64,000 bases of DNA from NCBI GenBank assembly GCA_040222275.1, contig JAVKDJ010000002.1:467985-531984 (forward strand), written 5' to 3'. This stretch comes from CAXBNB01 sp040222275. GTDB taxonomy: Bacteria > Bacteroidota > Bacteroidia > Cytophagales > Cyclobacteriaceae. This document shows, one piece after another, positions 43,230 to 53,088 of the stretch. A program made the position numbers and the translations under genes. The first letter of the stretch is position 1; each line of letters opens with the position of its first letter. Under the pieces are notes generated by a model, which made no database searches, was not told where the DNA came from, and saw only the letters and a program-made list of their open reading frames with translations.

Positions 43230-44309
43230 ATGTCGCGAACAATATATGTAGTAATTATGGCTGGTGGTATAGGTAGCCGATTTTGGCCCTATAGCCGCAA
43301 TTCCCGACCCAAACAATTTATAGATGTATTAGGTACCGGGAGATCCTTACTTCAGATGACTTACGATCGATTCTTAAATATCACCAACAAAGATAATATA
43401 ATGGTTGTTACCAACGACATATATGGTGATTTGGTAAAGGGTCAATTGCCAGACATATCCGACGATCAGGTACTGCTAGAGCCGAGCAGGCGGAATACAG
43501 CACCGTGCATTGCTTATGCGGCATATAAGATCAGAAAGAAAGACCCGAATGCACTGATGGTGGTAACACCCGCAGACCATGCTATATTTAAAGAAAACGC
43601 TTTCAATGAAGTGGTATCTACTGCACTGGATGCTGCCAGCCAGGACAGCAAACTGATAACTATTGGTATTGAGCCCAACAAGCCTGAAACCGGCTATGGG
43701 TACATTCAATACCTGGAAGATGAAGGAGACAATGCTGTAAAGAAGGTGAAAACTTTTACAGAGAAACCTGACATAGACCTGGCGAGGACATTTCTGGAAA
43801 GTGGTGATTTTGTCTGGAATGCCGGCATTTTCGTGTGGTCTGTCCAGACGATTATTTCGGAGTTTGAAAACTGCATGTCTGATATAGCCGAAGTATTCAG
43901 TCATGGACAGGATGATTTTTATACTGAAAATGAAACCGAATTCATAAAAAAGGCCTATTCACAAAGTAGAAATATCTCTATAGATTATGGCATCATGGAG
44001 AAGGCTTCAAACGTTTTTGTAGTTATGGGTGATTTCCAATGGTCTGACCTTGGCTCCTGGAATTCATTGCACGACCTCAGGGAAAAAGATGAAAACCACA
44101 ATGTGGTGGAAGCCAATGCTATCATAAGCGATTGTAGCAACAACTACATTAAATCAGATAAAGAGAAGCTTCTGGTATTGCAGGGACTGGACGGTTATTT
44201 GGTAGCAGATTTTGAGGATGTCTTATTGATTTGTGAAAAAGACAATGACGCCAAATTCAAGGAATATGTGAATGAGGTAAAAGCTAAAAATGGCGACCGC
44301 TACCTCTAG
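43230..44309 (+). CDS. manC: mannose-1-phosphate guanylyltransferase
   Basis: The 359-residue product has the nucleotidyltransferase loop MAGGIGSRFWPYSRNSRPKQ and the blocks LEPSRRNTAPCIAYA and VKTFTEKPD. GIFVWS and DFQWSDLGSWNSL follow. It makes GDP-mannose for surface glycans. It lacks the fused phosphomannose isomerase domain of type II enzymes, so isomerisation must come from another protein. The gene symbol follows family convention. It is convergent with the PAP2 gene. Confidence 0.93.
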   Translation: MSRTIYVVIMAGGIGSRFWPYSRNSRPKQFIDVLGTGRSLLQMTYDRFLNITNKDNIMVVTNDIYGDLVKGQLPDISDDQVLLEPSRRNTAPCIAYAAYKIRKKDPNALMVVTPADHAIFKENAFNEVVSTALDAASQDSKLITIGIEPNKPETGYGYIQYLEDEGDNAVKKVKTFTEKPDIDLARTFLESGDFVWNAGIFVWSVQTIISEFENCMSDIAEVFSHGQDDFYTENETEFIKKAYSQSRNISIDYGIMEKASNVFVVMGDFQWSDLGSWNSLHDLREKDENHNVVEANAIISDCSNNYIKSDKEKLLVLQGLDGYLVADFEDVLLICEKDNDAKFKEYVNEVKAKNGDRYL

Positions 44310-44323
44310 CTTTAGAGATATAA

Positions 44324-45175
44324 TCAGAACAATGGGATGACTATTGCCATGCCCTGTGTATCCATAAAATAGGATGTGCCAATGGATATCTTTCTGAGGT
44401 TCCTTTCTTCATTGCGTAAGATGGCAAGGGCACTGAAATACCCCAATAGTGCCCCGGCAAAAACGTCCGTGCCCCAGTGTTTGTTGTCATGTATCCTTGA
44501 GAGGCCAGCCAACCCGGCAAGGGAGTAAGCTGTGATACCAACCCATTTTTTATCCTTATATATCCGTGCAAATGTAGTAGCCAATGCAAATGCCGTAGTG
44601 GTGTGTCCGGAAGGGAATGCTTTATGACTTCCGCCTATTTTGGGGCCATGCCAGGAATTTTTGCCCAAGTTGGCATTTGGCCGGCTTCTGTGCCCTATGT
44701 TTTTGATAGTTTGGGCCAGTACCCCGGAAAGCAAATTAGACTTTAAGGCAAGTAACGACACCTTCTGCATCTTATGGTTGTCGCTTACTAAGCCAGTCAA
44801 AAAAGAAGCCCCCAATGCGAGTGAAGTGTAGCTGGTGTTTCCAAACTTTTCAGCAACGGAGGAAAATTTGTTGCTGTTGGTTGTTTTGTTGCGAATTGTC
44901 CACGACTGGATGTCGTCATCAAAAACATAAATTCCCGCTCCAATACCAGAAATTAACCCAAGAGTTAGCCAATCTTTACCTTTCCACCTCGCAGGGGCAC
45001 TGTATAGATAGCCCGCATCAGATAAGTAACTACCAAAGTAATTTCTTTTTGGGGGGGAATGGCTTAAGGTATCTGTGGCACCTAATGCCGGTAGATTGGC
45101 GCAGGCCAATAGAAAAGGCATGGCCAACGTCAAAAACAGCGTTTGTTGTCTGGGTCGGTTATTTGAGGTACTCAA
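44324..45175 (-). CDS. PAP2-family membrane phosphatase
   Basis: The 283-residue product starts at TTG 45175, which gives an N-terminal signal (RRQ-type start then LFLTLAMPFLLACANL); ATG 45121 is the alternative and would leave a shorter signal. The three PAP2 motifs are present: KNIGHRSRPN, PSGHTTTAF and SRIHDNKHWGTDVFAG. It should dephosphorylate a lipid phosphate such as undecaprenyl diphosphate or phosphatidate in the envelope. From TTG it overlaps the end of purM by 17 bases. Confidence 0.85.
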   Translation of the reverse strand: MSTSNNRPRQQTLFLTLAMPFLLACANLPALGATDTLSHSPPKRNYFGSYLSDAGYLYSAPARWKGKDWLTLGLISGIGAGIYVFDDDIQSWTIRNKTTNSNKFSSVAEKFGNTSYTSLALGASFLTGLVSDNHKMQKVSLLALKSNLLSGVLAQTIKNIGHRSRPNANLGKNSWHGPKIGGSHKAFPSGHTTTAFALATTFARIYKDKKWVGITAYSLAGLAGLSRIHDNKHWGTDVFAGALLGYFSALAILRNEERNLRKISIGTSYFMDTQGMAIVIPLF

Positions 45176-46328
45176 AATTCCCGAATTTCGAATCGATCGT
45201 AACCCTGGTGTCTTTTGCCTGCTCTACCCTGCCTATTACCTGTGCATCGATACCAAAACTTTCGGATATTGATATCACTTGTTGGGCAATAGCCTCATCG
45301 AGGTAAAGTTCCAACCTATGGCCCATATTGAATACCTTGTACATTTCCTTCCAGTCGGTCCCACTTTCTTCATGAATGATTTTGAAAAGCGGAGGCAGCT
45401 CGAAAAGGTTGTCTTTGATGATATGAAGGCCATCTACGAAGTGGAGGATTTTTGTTTGCGCTCCTCCGCTACAATGTACTGCACCATGGATTTCGCTGCG
45501 TAAGTCACCCAGAATAGCCGCCATTACCGGGGCGTAAGTTCTGGTGGGAGACAGCACCAGCTTTCCTGCATCAAGCGGGCTGTTTTCTACCTTGTCGGTC
45601 AAACGGTAGTTGCCCGTAAATGCCAGGTCTTGCGGCAACAAAGGGTCAAAGCACTCCGGGTATTTTTTTATATAATCTTTGTGGAAGACATCATGGCGGG
45701 CTGAGGTGAGCCCATTGCTTCCCATACCTCCATTATATTCTTCCTCGTATTTGGCCTGGCCGTAAGAAGACAAGCCAACGATCACATCGCCTGGTTGAAT
45801 GTTATCATTCGAAATTACATCCTTTCGCTTCATTCTGGCGATAACGGTACTGTCCACCACCACTGTTCTCACCAGATCACCTAGGTCTGCCGTCTCTCCA
45901 CCGGTCGATTTTATATCCACACCATTGCTGCGAAGCATTTCGAGCACTTCTTCAGTTCCCTCGATGAGGGCTTTGACAACTTCCCCTGGAATTAAATTTT
46001 TGTTCCTACCTATTGTTGAAGAGAGTAGTATATTGTCAATGGCTCCCACACAAATCAGGTCGTCCATGTTCATAATCACCGCATCTTGCGCAATGCCTTT
46101 CCAAACGGACAAATCTCCCGTTTCCTTCCAGTACATATAGGCCAATGAAGACTTGGTACCAGCCCCATCAGCATGCATGATATTGCACCAATCCTCATCA
46201 GCAGCGAGCATATCCGGTACTATTTTGCAAAAAGCGTGTGGGAACAGACCTTTGTCCAGGTTTTTGATGGCATTGTGCACATCTTCTTTTGAGGCAGAAA
46301 CCCCCCTCAGCATATATCTTTCATCCAT
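45159..46328 (-). CDS. purM: phosphoribosylformylglycinamidine cyclo-ligase (AIR synthetase)
   Basis: The 389-residue product has the PurM blocks HADGAGTKSSLAYMYWK, the metal-binding stretch MNMDDLICVGA and GGETADLGDLVRTVV. It closes the imidazole ring in purine synthesis. It is about 40 residues longer than E. coli PurM, typical for Bacteroidota. Its 3' end overlaps a PAP2 phosphatase gene with no functional link. A TAGTTTTG box lies about 26 bases upstream. Confidence 0.95.
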   Translation of the reverse strand: MDERYMLRGVSASKEDVHNAIKNLDKGLFPHAFCKIVPDMLAADEDWCNIMHADGAGTKSSLAYMYWKETGDLSVWKGIAQDAVIMNMDDLICVGAIDNILLSSTIGRNKNLIPGEVVKALIEGTEEVLEMLRSNGVDIKSTGGETADLGDLVRTVVVDSTVIARMKRKDVISNDNIQPGDVIVGLSSYGQAKYEEEYNGGMGSNGLTSARHDVFHKDYIKKYPECFDPLLPQDLAFTGNYRLTDKVENSPLDAGKLVLSPTRTYAPVMAAILGDLRSEIHGAVHCSGGAQTKILHFVDGLHIIKDNLFELPPLFKIIHEESGTDWKEMYKVFNMGHRLELYLDEAIAQQVISISESFGIDAQVIGRVEQAKDTRVTIDSKFGNFEYLK

Positions 46329-46353
46329 TTGAGGTGCAATCGTTTAATTATGG

Positions 46354-46361
46354 CAAAACTA
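46354..46361 (-). promoter_or_regulatory. -7 box TAGTTTTG before purM
   Basis: This exact TAnnTTTG match on the minus strand lies about 26 bases before the purM ATG. No TTTG is found at -33. Confidence 0.4.
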
Positions 46362-46561
46362 ATAAGATTAATTTACCATCACCTGCCTCGCATGGTTTGT
46401 TTCTGCATGAGATGTGCAGTTAAGGGAACCGGTAAAATTGAAACTTCAAAAATATTGAGAAATCATGAAATCGATTGATCCAAAGATAACCGCACCATTC
46501 ATGTAATTTTCCTCTACTATCTGTCTGGGATTCATTTATATTGTCGTCTAATTTGTATTTT

Positions 46562-49555
46562 ATGAAAAAAATAATCTTACTTCTTGCACTGGGAATATTG
46601 GGATGTCAGAGCGCCATTGGGCAAGAAAACTTCCCATACAATGGGGTGAAAGATGACCGGGACAAACCCTATGCCTTTATCAATGCCATGGTCCATACCG
46701 ACCATGCTACCTTGCTGGATTCAGCCACTTTATTGATAAAAGATGGCAAAGTTGTAAATGTAGGCAAAGACATAAGTATTCCCGGGCACTATTTTGTCAT
46801 CGACTGTGGTGGAAAGCATATTTATCCTTCGTTTATCGATCTGAATACCAGCTATGGTTTTTCGTGGAAAAGTGAGGGGCAAAAGGCAAGGGCAAGTCAG
46901 GTAGTCCCACTTACCCCTGGCGCCTACAATGCCAACGATGCGATCAAATCTTACATCAACGCCTCAGAGCATTTTGTGACCAACAAAAGCCAGGCGGCCG
47001 GCTTTAGAAAGTGGGGCTTTGGTACTGTGCTAAGTTATAATCCCGACGGTATTGCCCGAGGCAGCTCCACAGTGGTGCTTTTGGGTGACGAAAATGAAAA
47101 TGAATCCATCCTTTTGGAAAAAGCAGCGGCCCACTATTCATTTGATAAGGGTACGTCAAAACAATCTTACCCCTCCTCCCTTATGGGGTCGGTGGCACTA
47201 TTGAGGCAAACTTACATGGATGCCAGATGGTTTAAGCAAGCTACGGAATTTACAGATTTGTCTTTGCAATCCTGGAATACCAGCCAGGGACTGCCCCAGG
47301 TGTTTGATGCCGGAAACAAATACGGTATACTCAGAGCGGATAAATTGGGAGATGAATTTGGCGTGCAATACATAATTAATACCAAGGGGGATGAATATCA
47401 AAATATTGAGGACGTCAAAAAAACCAATGCCGCTTTGATAGTACCTGTTGTTTTTCCTAAAGCTTATGATGTTGACGATCCCCTTGATGCAGTTCACGTT
47501 TCGTTGAAACAAATGAAACATTGGGAACTCGCTCCTCACAACCTGAGAATAATAAACGAAAACAATGTCCAATTTGCTGTGACCTCCAAAGGGCTGAAGC
47601 CAAAGGATGATTTTTTGAAAAACCTCAGAAAATCTGTGGATGCAGGTCTGTCAAAGGAAGCAGCGTTGAAATCTTTGACATTGACCCCTGCCAGATTGGT
47701 TCGTATAGATAACATTGTTGGAACTTTAAAAGCAGGATATCTGGCCAACTTTATTGTCACGTCCAGCGACATATTTGAGGATAAAGCCACAATTTTGGAA
47801 AATTGGGTGAAAGGAAATAAATATGAAGTGAGCGAAGAAAAACCGGAAATAGATGAAGGGATGTACGACCTAAGCATAGGCGACAATACCTTTAAAGTTG
47901 AGGCCAAAAAGTCCAAGTTCAAAATAGTAGTAAACGACTCTACAAATATCGGCATCAAACACTCCATTGATAAAAATCTCATAACCATCAATTTCCAGGA
48001 CAAGGAAACAAAAAAATCCACGAGGCTTTCTGGCTGGAAAATCGATACAGGATGGAAGGGTAGCGGACAGGATTCCACGGGTCAGTGGTTGGATTGGGCC
48101 CTGCTTTTTGAAAGTGTGCTGGAAGAGGTAGAAGCAGACACCACTGAGGTCAAAGAAGAGAAAGAAGAAAAAAGCGAGGAATTGGGCAAAGTGATATTCC
48201 CTTTTTCTGCTTATGGACAAGAGGTATTGCCGGGGAAACAAACCTTATTGATCAAAAACATAACTGCATGGACGAACGAATCAGAAGGAATTCTCGAAAA
48301 TGTGGATGTACTTGTACAGGATGGAAAGATTATAAAAATAGGAAAGGGTATAGTCGAAAGCAATGCTTTGGAAATCGACGGCACAGGCAAACACCTAACG
48401 CCGGGCATTCTGGACGAACACTCGCATATCGCCTTGTTCAGTGTGAATGATGTGGCTACCAATTCGGGAATGGTGAGAATGAAAGATGTGATCAACCCGG
48501 AGGACATCAATATTTACAGGCAATTGGCAGGGGGCGTGACCGCTTCACAGCTATTGCATGGTTCTGCCAATCCCATAGGTGGGCAATCCGCCATTGTGAA
48601 GTTGAAATGGGGCAGGTCGGCAGGTGAAATGCTGATTGATGGTGCAGATCCATTTATAAAGTTTGCGTTGGGTGAAAATGTGAAACAGACGAATTGGGGA
48701 GATAATCAAAGAACGCGATTTCCCCAGACAAGAATGGGGGTAGAGCAGGTTTACATCAATGCCTTTACAAACGCTTTGGAATATGAAAAAGAATGGAACG
48801 CCTACCGCTCCTTAAAAAGTAAGGACAAAGACAAAACGACTGAACCCAGAAGGGATCTGGTGAATGAGGCCATGCTAGAAATAATAAGGAAAAACAGGTT
48901 TATCACCTGCCATTCCTACGTGCAATCAGAAATCAATATGCTGATGAAGGTGGCTGAAAAATTCAACTTCAATGTCAACACTTTCACCCACATCCTGGAG
49001 GGGTACAAGGTAGCGGATAAAATGAAGGCACATGGAGTGGGGGCCAGCACATTTGCAGATTGGTGGGCATACAAATGGGAAGTGAGGTATGCTATTCCAT
49101 ACAATGCAGCCCTAATGCATAATGAAGGTGTAACAGTGGCTATCAACTCTGATGATGGCGAAATGGGGAGGCGGCTCAATCAGGAGGCTGCCAAGGCAGT
49201 GAAATATGGAGGCCTTAGTGAGGAAGACGCCCTGAAATTGGTGACCCTGAACCCGGCCAAACTGCTGCACCTTGATGACAGGGTTGGTAGTATAAAGGCT
49301 GGAAAAGATGCGGACCTGGTAATTTGGAACGACCATCCCCTGTCTATATACAGCAAACCGGAAAAGACCATAATAGAGGGCGTAATCTACTATGACATTG
49401 AAAAGGATGCTCAATTGAGGGAAAATATTAATGAAGAGCGTCAACGATTGATCGGGAAAATGAAAAACTCAAAATCAAATGGGGAAGCCACCCAATCCCC
49501 AAAAAAGGAAAAAATGTATGATTTCCATTGCGATGATATGGAATCCGGCTATTGA
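46562..49555 (+). CDS. secreted two-module amidohydrolase, one module degenerate
   Basis: From ATG 46562 the product is 997 residues with a lipoprotein-like signal (LALGILGC). It contains two tandem amidohydrolase modules. Module 1 (about 30-440) lacks the metal HxH: the position reads PSFIDLNTSYGF, and the usual metal-binding Asp is TSKG. Module 2 (about 560-970) keeps the set: DEHSH at about 620, CHSYVQ, FTHILEG and NSDDGE, with the closing LNPAKLLHLDDRVGSIKAGKDAD. An acidic linker separates them. It is probably a periplasmic or surface hydrolase of imidazolonepropionase type; substrate unknown. A paralog follows 26 bases later. Confidence 0.85.
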   Translation: MKKIILLLALGILGCQSAIGQENFPYNGVKDDRDKPYAFINAMVHTDHATLLDSATLLIKDGKVVNVGKDISIPGHYFVIDCGGKHIYPSFIDLNTSYGFSWKSEGQKARASQVVPLTPGAYNANDAIKSYINASEHFVTNKSQAAGFRKWGFGTVLSYNPDGIARGSSTVVLLGDENENESILLEKAAAHYSFDKGTSKQSYPSSLMGSVALLRQTYMDARWFKQATEFTDLSLQSWNTSQGLPQVFDAGNKYGILRADKLGDEFGVQYIINTKGDEYQNIEDVKKTNAALIVPVVFPKAYDVDDPLDAVHVSLKQMKHWELAPHNLRIINENNVQFAVTSKGLKPKDDFLKNLRKSVDAGLSKEAALKSLTLTPARLVRIDNIVGTLKAGYLANFIVTSSDIFEDKATILENWVKGNKYEVSEEKPEIDEGMYDLSIGDNTFKVEAKKSKFKIVVNDSTNIGIKHSIDKNLITINFQDKETKKSTRLSGWKIDTGWKGSGQDSTGQWLDWALLFESVLEEVEADTTEVKEEKEEKSEELGKVIFPFSAYGQEVLPGKQTLLIKNITAWTNESEGILENVDVLVQDGKIIKIGKGIVESNALEIDGTGKHLTPGILDEHSHIALFSVNDVATNSGMVRMKDVINPEDINIYRQLAGGVTASQLLHGSANPIGGQSAIVKLKWGRSAGEMLIDGADPFIKFALGENVKQTNWGDNQRTRFPQTRMGVEQVYINAFTNALEYEKEWNAYRSLKSKDKDKTTEPRRDLVNEAMLEIIRKNRFITCHSYVQSEINMLMKVAEKFNFNVNTFTHILEGYKVADKMKAHGVGASTFADWWAYKWEVRYAIPYNAALMHNEGVTVAINSDDGEMGRRLNQEAAKAVKYGGLSEEDALKLVTLNPAKLLHLDDRVGSIKAGKDADLVIWNDHPLSIYSKPEKTIIEGVIYYDIEKDAQLRENINEERQRLIGKMKNSKSNGEATQSPKKEKMYDFHCDDMESGY

Positions 49556-49581
49556 TTGACAATTTGAAAAGAATATCAGTA

Positions 49582-50868
49582 ATGAAAATAAAAGCACTAT
49601 TAGTACTCATTTATATAATAGTTGGCCAGGCATCTCTGGCCCAGGTACCCTCTCCAGGAGAGCAACAGGCCAGGCCCATTCTTTTGGTCAATGGCACATT
49701 GCACACAGGTAATGGCCTGGTGATCGAAAAGTCGGTGGTGGGTTTTGACAAAGGGGTGATTACAAAGGTGGGCACAGCTTCTGAGCAAGTGGATAACAAG
49801 AGCAATTATGAAGTGATTGATGTCTCAGGCAGGCATATTTACCCCGGTTTTATACTTCCCTCTATTGATCTTGGCTTAAATGAAGTAGCCGCTGTGCGCG
49901 CTACCCAGGACAAAGCTGAAGCCGGGTCGATCAAACCCAACGTGCGTGCAGCTATTGCCTACAATACCGACTCTGAAATAATCCCAACTCTTCGTTTCAA
50001 TGGAATACTGACAGCACAAATTGCACCTAAGGGCGGCATTATTCCCGGTGTTTCGTCTGTCATGCAGTTGGATGCCTGGAACTGGGAAGATGCTTTAATA
50101 AAAGAAGATGATGGCATCCACCTCAACTGGCCATCAAAACCGGTATTTCGTGATGAACCCAAACCAGAGCAGTTAAAGGGATATAAAAATGCCCTTGAAT
50201 CATTACGAGCCATCTTTGAGGTGGCTGAGAGCTACTATAAAGAGCCCAAGCCCAAAATGAACTTGAAATTGGAAAGTATGAAGGGCCTCTTTGATGGTTC
50301 AAAGCAACTGTTTATCCATGTTTCAAAGGCGAAAGAAATCGTTAGAAGTTTGGATTTTGCGAAAGAATTTGGTGTAAAAAATATGGTATTGGTTGACGCT
50401 GTTGAGGTTTTGTTGGTGAAGGAATATGTAAAAGAAAATGATATACCGGTGATCCTGAATGAACTACATGCCATGCCTTCTACAGCCGATGGCGATGTAG
50501 ATGAAAGTTATAAGTTGCCATATCTTTTACATCAGGAAGGTATTCGCTTTTGTTTGGGGTATAGTAGCGAAGTGATGCGCACCCGAAACCTGCCTTTCCT
50601 GGCGGGCACTGCTGTCGCTTATGGACTGGATAAAGAAGAAGCTGTAAAATCGATTACATTGAGTACGGCCCAAATCTTAAAAATTGACGACCGGCTGGGT
50701 TCGATTGAATCAGGTAAATATGCCACTTTATTTGTAAGCGAAGGAGATGCTTTGGATATGCGCACCAACAGGCTTACCCATATTTTTATTCAGGGTAGAA
50801 AAGTTACCCTTGAAGCCATGCAGCAGGAATTGTATCAAAAGTACAAGACTAAGTATGGGCAAAATTAA
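49582..50868 (+). CDS. secreted amidohydrolase-like protein, probable pseudoenzyme
   Basis: The 428-residue product from ATG 49582 has a signal peptide (about residues 1-21). It resembles module 1 of the preceding protein. SGRHIYPGFILPSIDLGL replaces the metal-binding HxH. The C-terminal block reads ILKIDDRLGSIESGKYATLF, and the usual SDDG metal site reads GYSSEVMR. With none of the expected ligands it is unlikely to be an active metal-dependent hydrolase; a regulatory or structural partner role is inferred. It is co-transcribed with the preceding gene. Confidence 0.8.
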   Translation: MKIKALLVLIYIIVGQASLAQVPSPGEQQARPILLVNGTLHTGNGLVIEKSVVGFDKGVITKVGTASEQVDNKSNYEVIDVSGRHIYPGFILPSIDLGLNEVAAVRATQDKAEAGSIKPNVRAAIAYNTDSEIIPTLRFNGILTAQIAPKGGIIPGVSSVMQLDAWNWEDALIKEDDGIHLNWPSKPVFRDEPKPEQLKGYKNALESLRAIFEVAESYYKEPKPKMNLKLESMKGLFDGSKQLFIHVSKAKEIVRSLDFAKEFGVKNMVLVDAVEVLLVKEYVKENDIPVILNELHAMPSTADGDVDESYKLPYLLHQEGIRFCLGYSSEVMRTRNLPFLAGTAVAYGLDKEEAVKSITLSTAQILKIDDRLGSIESGKYATLFVSEGDALDMRTNRLTHIFIQGRKVTLEAMQQELYQKYKTKYGQN

Positions 50869-50878
50869 ATTTGCGGTA

Positions 50879-52132
50879 TTATAGTGTTTTATCTGCTATT
50901 CCTTTGGGAAGCACACCCTTTACATCATATATCACATTTTCCGGTGTTTTATAATTTTCCCAGCAGATGTTGATGTAGGCAGAGTGGGCAACAGCCACTA
51001 TAATGGCGTCATAGTCTGAATTGAATTCTTTTACCAATTCAATGTTATGAGCAGCCTTTACTTCCTGATGATCCGCTTCCGGATCGTGGGCGTGTACCTG
51101 GATTTTGTAAGTTTTGAGTTCATTGATAATATCAAAAACTTTTGAGTTTCTAATGTCCGGGCAGTTTTCTTTGAACGTGATGCCCATTACCAATACTTTG
51201 GATTTTCCTACATGGATGCCGTTTGCCACCATCAATTTTACTACTTCAGTAGCGATATATTTGCCCATGTTGTCGTTGATCCTGCGACCAGCCAGTATTA
51301 CTTCCGTTTTATACCCCAAACTGTCAGCTTTATGTGTCAGGTAGTATGGATCCACACCGATACAATGACCTCCTACCAGGCCTGGCCTGAAAGGTAAAAA
51401 ATTCCATTTGGTGCCTGCTGCTTCCAGTACTTCCAGTGTGTTGAGGTTCATCCTGTCAAAAACGAGGGCAAGCTCATTGACGAAGGCTATGTTGATGTCA
51501 CGTTGGGCATTTTCTATTACCTTGGATGCTTCAGCTATTCGTATGGAGGAAGCTTTGTGCGTGCCAGCTTTTATGATCGAACTGTAGAAATTATCCACAA
51601 TAGTTGCAATTTTATCATTGCTTCCGCTTGTCACTTTTTTGATATCCCCAACACGCCGGTTCTTGTCTCCCGGGTTGATGCGCTCCGGCGAGTAACCACA
51701 GAAAAAATCGATGTTGTATTTCAACCCACTTTCAGATTCCATGATGGGCACACAATCTTCTTCTGTGCAGCCTGGATATACTGTAGATTCGAATACCACA
51801 ATATCACCGGATTTTAGGTGGCTTCCTACGGTTTTTGAAGCACTTAATAAAGGCCTGAGGTCTGGCTTGTTGTTAGCATCTATTGGAGTAGGGACCGTTA
51901 CAATAATAAAATTACAATCAGCCAGGTCCCTGGAATCGTGGGTAAAGGATAGATTAGGGACTGATGCCAGTTCTTTCTTGCTCACCTCTTTGGTCCGGTC
52001 GAAACCAGACTGCAATTCCGATAGCCTTTCCGGGTTGATGTCAAAGCCAACAACCTGATATTTTTTGGCAGCCTCAATGGCCAGGGGCAACCCAACATAC
52101 CCCATTCCGATGATAGCTACCTTGTACTCCAT
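50879..52132 (-). CDS. nucleotide-sugar dehydrogenase (UDP-HexNAc to UDP-HexNAcA type)
   Basis: The 417-residue product has the NAD-binding loop GMGYVGLPLAIEAAKKY, the catalytic segment of the family (PGLVGGHCIGVDPYYLTHKA, Cys in GGHC) and the C-terminal block VLVMGITFKENCPDIRNSKV. It resembles TviB/WbpO-type enzymes that oxidise UDP-GalNAc or UDP-GlcNAc to the uronic acid. It is the last gene of a five-gene minus-strand nucleotide-sugar operon. Confidence 0.88.
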   Translation of the reverse strand: MEYKVAIIGMGYVGLPLAIEAAKKYQVVGFDINPERLSELQSGFDRTKEVSKKELASVPNLSFTHDSRDLADCNFIIVTVPTPIDANNKPDLRPLLSASKTVGSHLKSGDIVVFESTVYPGCTEEDCVPIMESESGLKYNIDFFCGYSPERINPGDKNRRVGDIKKVTSGSNDKIATIVDNFYSSIIKAGTHKASSIRIAEASKVIENAQRDINIAFVNELALVFDRMNLNTLEVLEAAGTKWNFLPFRPGLVGGHCIGVDPYYLTHKADSLGYKTEVILAGRRINDNMGKYIATEVVKLMVANGIHVGKSKVLVMGITFKENCPDIRNSKVFDIINELKTYKIQVHAHDPEADHQEVKAAHNIELVKEFNSDYDAIIVAVAHSAYINICWENYKTPENVIYDVKGVLPKGIADKTL

Positions 52133-52140
52133 ACCTGCTT

Positions 52141-53088
52141 TTATTTTTTATCAACTACGTTTTTGAAATATTCCAGGGTAGGCTTCAAGCCTTCAGCACG
52201 TGAAAATTTTGGGCTCCATCCAAGGATTTCTGTGGCTTTGCTGATATCAGGCCTGCGTTGTTTTGGGTCATCTTCAGGCAGTGGTTTGTAGATGATTTTT
52301 GATTTCGTGCCTGTCAAACGGATAATTTCTTCCCCAAATTCCTTGATGGTAATTTCATCCGGGTTACCAATATTCACCGGGTACTGATAGTCACTTAAGA
52401 GCAGGCGGTAAATCCCTTCTATCAAATCGTCAACATAACAGAATGATCTGGTTTGTGAACCATCCCCAAAGGCCGTCAGGTCTTCTCCTCTCAAAGCTTG
52501 TCCGATGAATGCAGGCAATACCCTGCCATCGTCTAACCTCATCCTGGGACCATAGGTATTAAATATCCTGACAATTCTTGTTTCTAATCCATGGAAGGTA
52601 TGGTATGCCATGGTAATGGCTTCCTGAAATCTTTTTGCCTCGTCATAAACACCCCTTGGCCCAATAGGGTTTACATTTCCCCAGTAGTCTTCAGTTTGGG
52701 GGTGTACCAGTGGGTCGCCGTACACCTCGGAGGTTGACGCAATGAGAATCCTCGCTTTTTTATCCTTCGCCAGACCCAGCAAATTGTGCGTGCCCAGCGA
52801 ACCTACTTTAAGGGTCTGGATGGGCATTTTAAGGTACTCAATGGGGCTCGCAGGAGATGCGAAATGCAGTATATAATCCAGATTACCAGAGACATGTACA
52901 AATTTTGACACGTCATTGTGGTAAAATTCAAAATCTTTTTCCTTGAACAGGTGCTCTATGTTGTTCAAAGATCCGGTCAGGAGATTGTCCATCGCAATGA
53001 CCCTGTAACCTTCTTTAAGAAACCTGTCGCATAGGTGTGAGCCTAGAAACCCGGCACCACCAGTAATCAATACCCTTTTTTTATCCAT
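52141..53088 (-). CDS. UDP-glucuronate decarboxylase (UXS)-type SDR
   Basis: The 315-residue extended SDR has the NAD loop TGGAGFLGSHL, the catalytic YDEAKR, and UXS-type blocks HFASPASP, STSEVYGDPLVHPQ and FNTYGPRM. These favour UDP-glucuronate decarboxylase, giving UDP-xylose, over RfbB or GalE. UDP-glucuronate would have to come from a dehydrogenase outside this window. It starts one base before the rfbC stop region, so the operon is tightly packed. Confidence 0.85.
   Translation of the reverse strand: MDKKRVLITGGAGFLGSHLCDRFLKEGYRVIAMDNLLTGSLNNIEHLFKEKDFEFYHNDVSKFVHVSGNLDYILHFASPASPIEYLKMPIQTLKVGSLGTHNLLGLAKDKKARILIASTSEVYGDPLVHPQTEDYWGNVNPIGPRGVYDEAKRFQEAITMAYHTFHGLETRIVRIFNTYGPRMRLDDGRVLPAFIGQALRGEDLTAFGDGSQTRSFCYVDDLIEGIYRLLLSDYQYPVNIGNPDEITIKEFGEEIIRLTGTKSKIIYKPLPEDDPKQRRPDISKATEILGWSPKFSRAEGLKPTLEYFKNVVDKK

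Noticed and set aside
45075..45306. Plus-strand frames opposite the PAP2/purM junction
   Set aside because: They are shadows of two well-supported minus-strand genes that overlap there.
52141..53088. Considered dTDP-glucose 4,6-dehydratase (RfbB) to complete the rhamnose pathway
   Set aside because: The motifs HFASPASP and STSEVYGDPLVHPQ match UDP-glucuronate decarboxylases, not RfbB.
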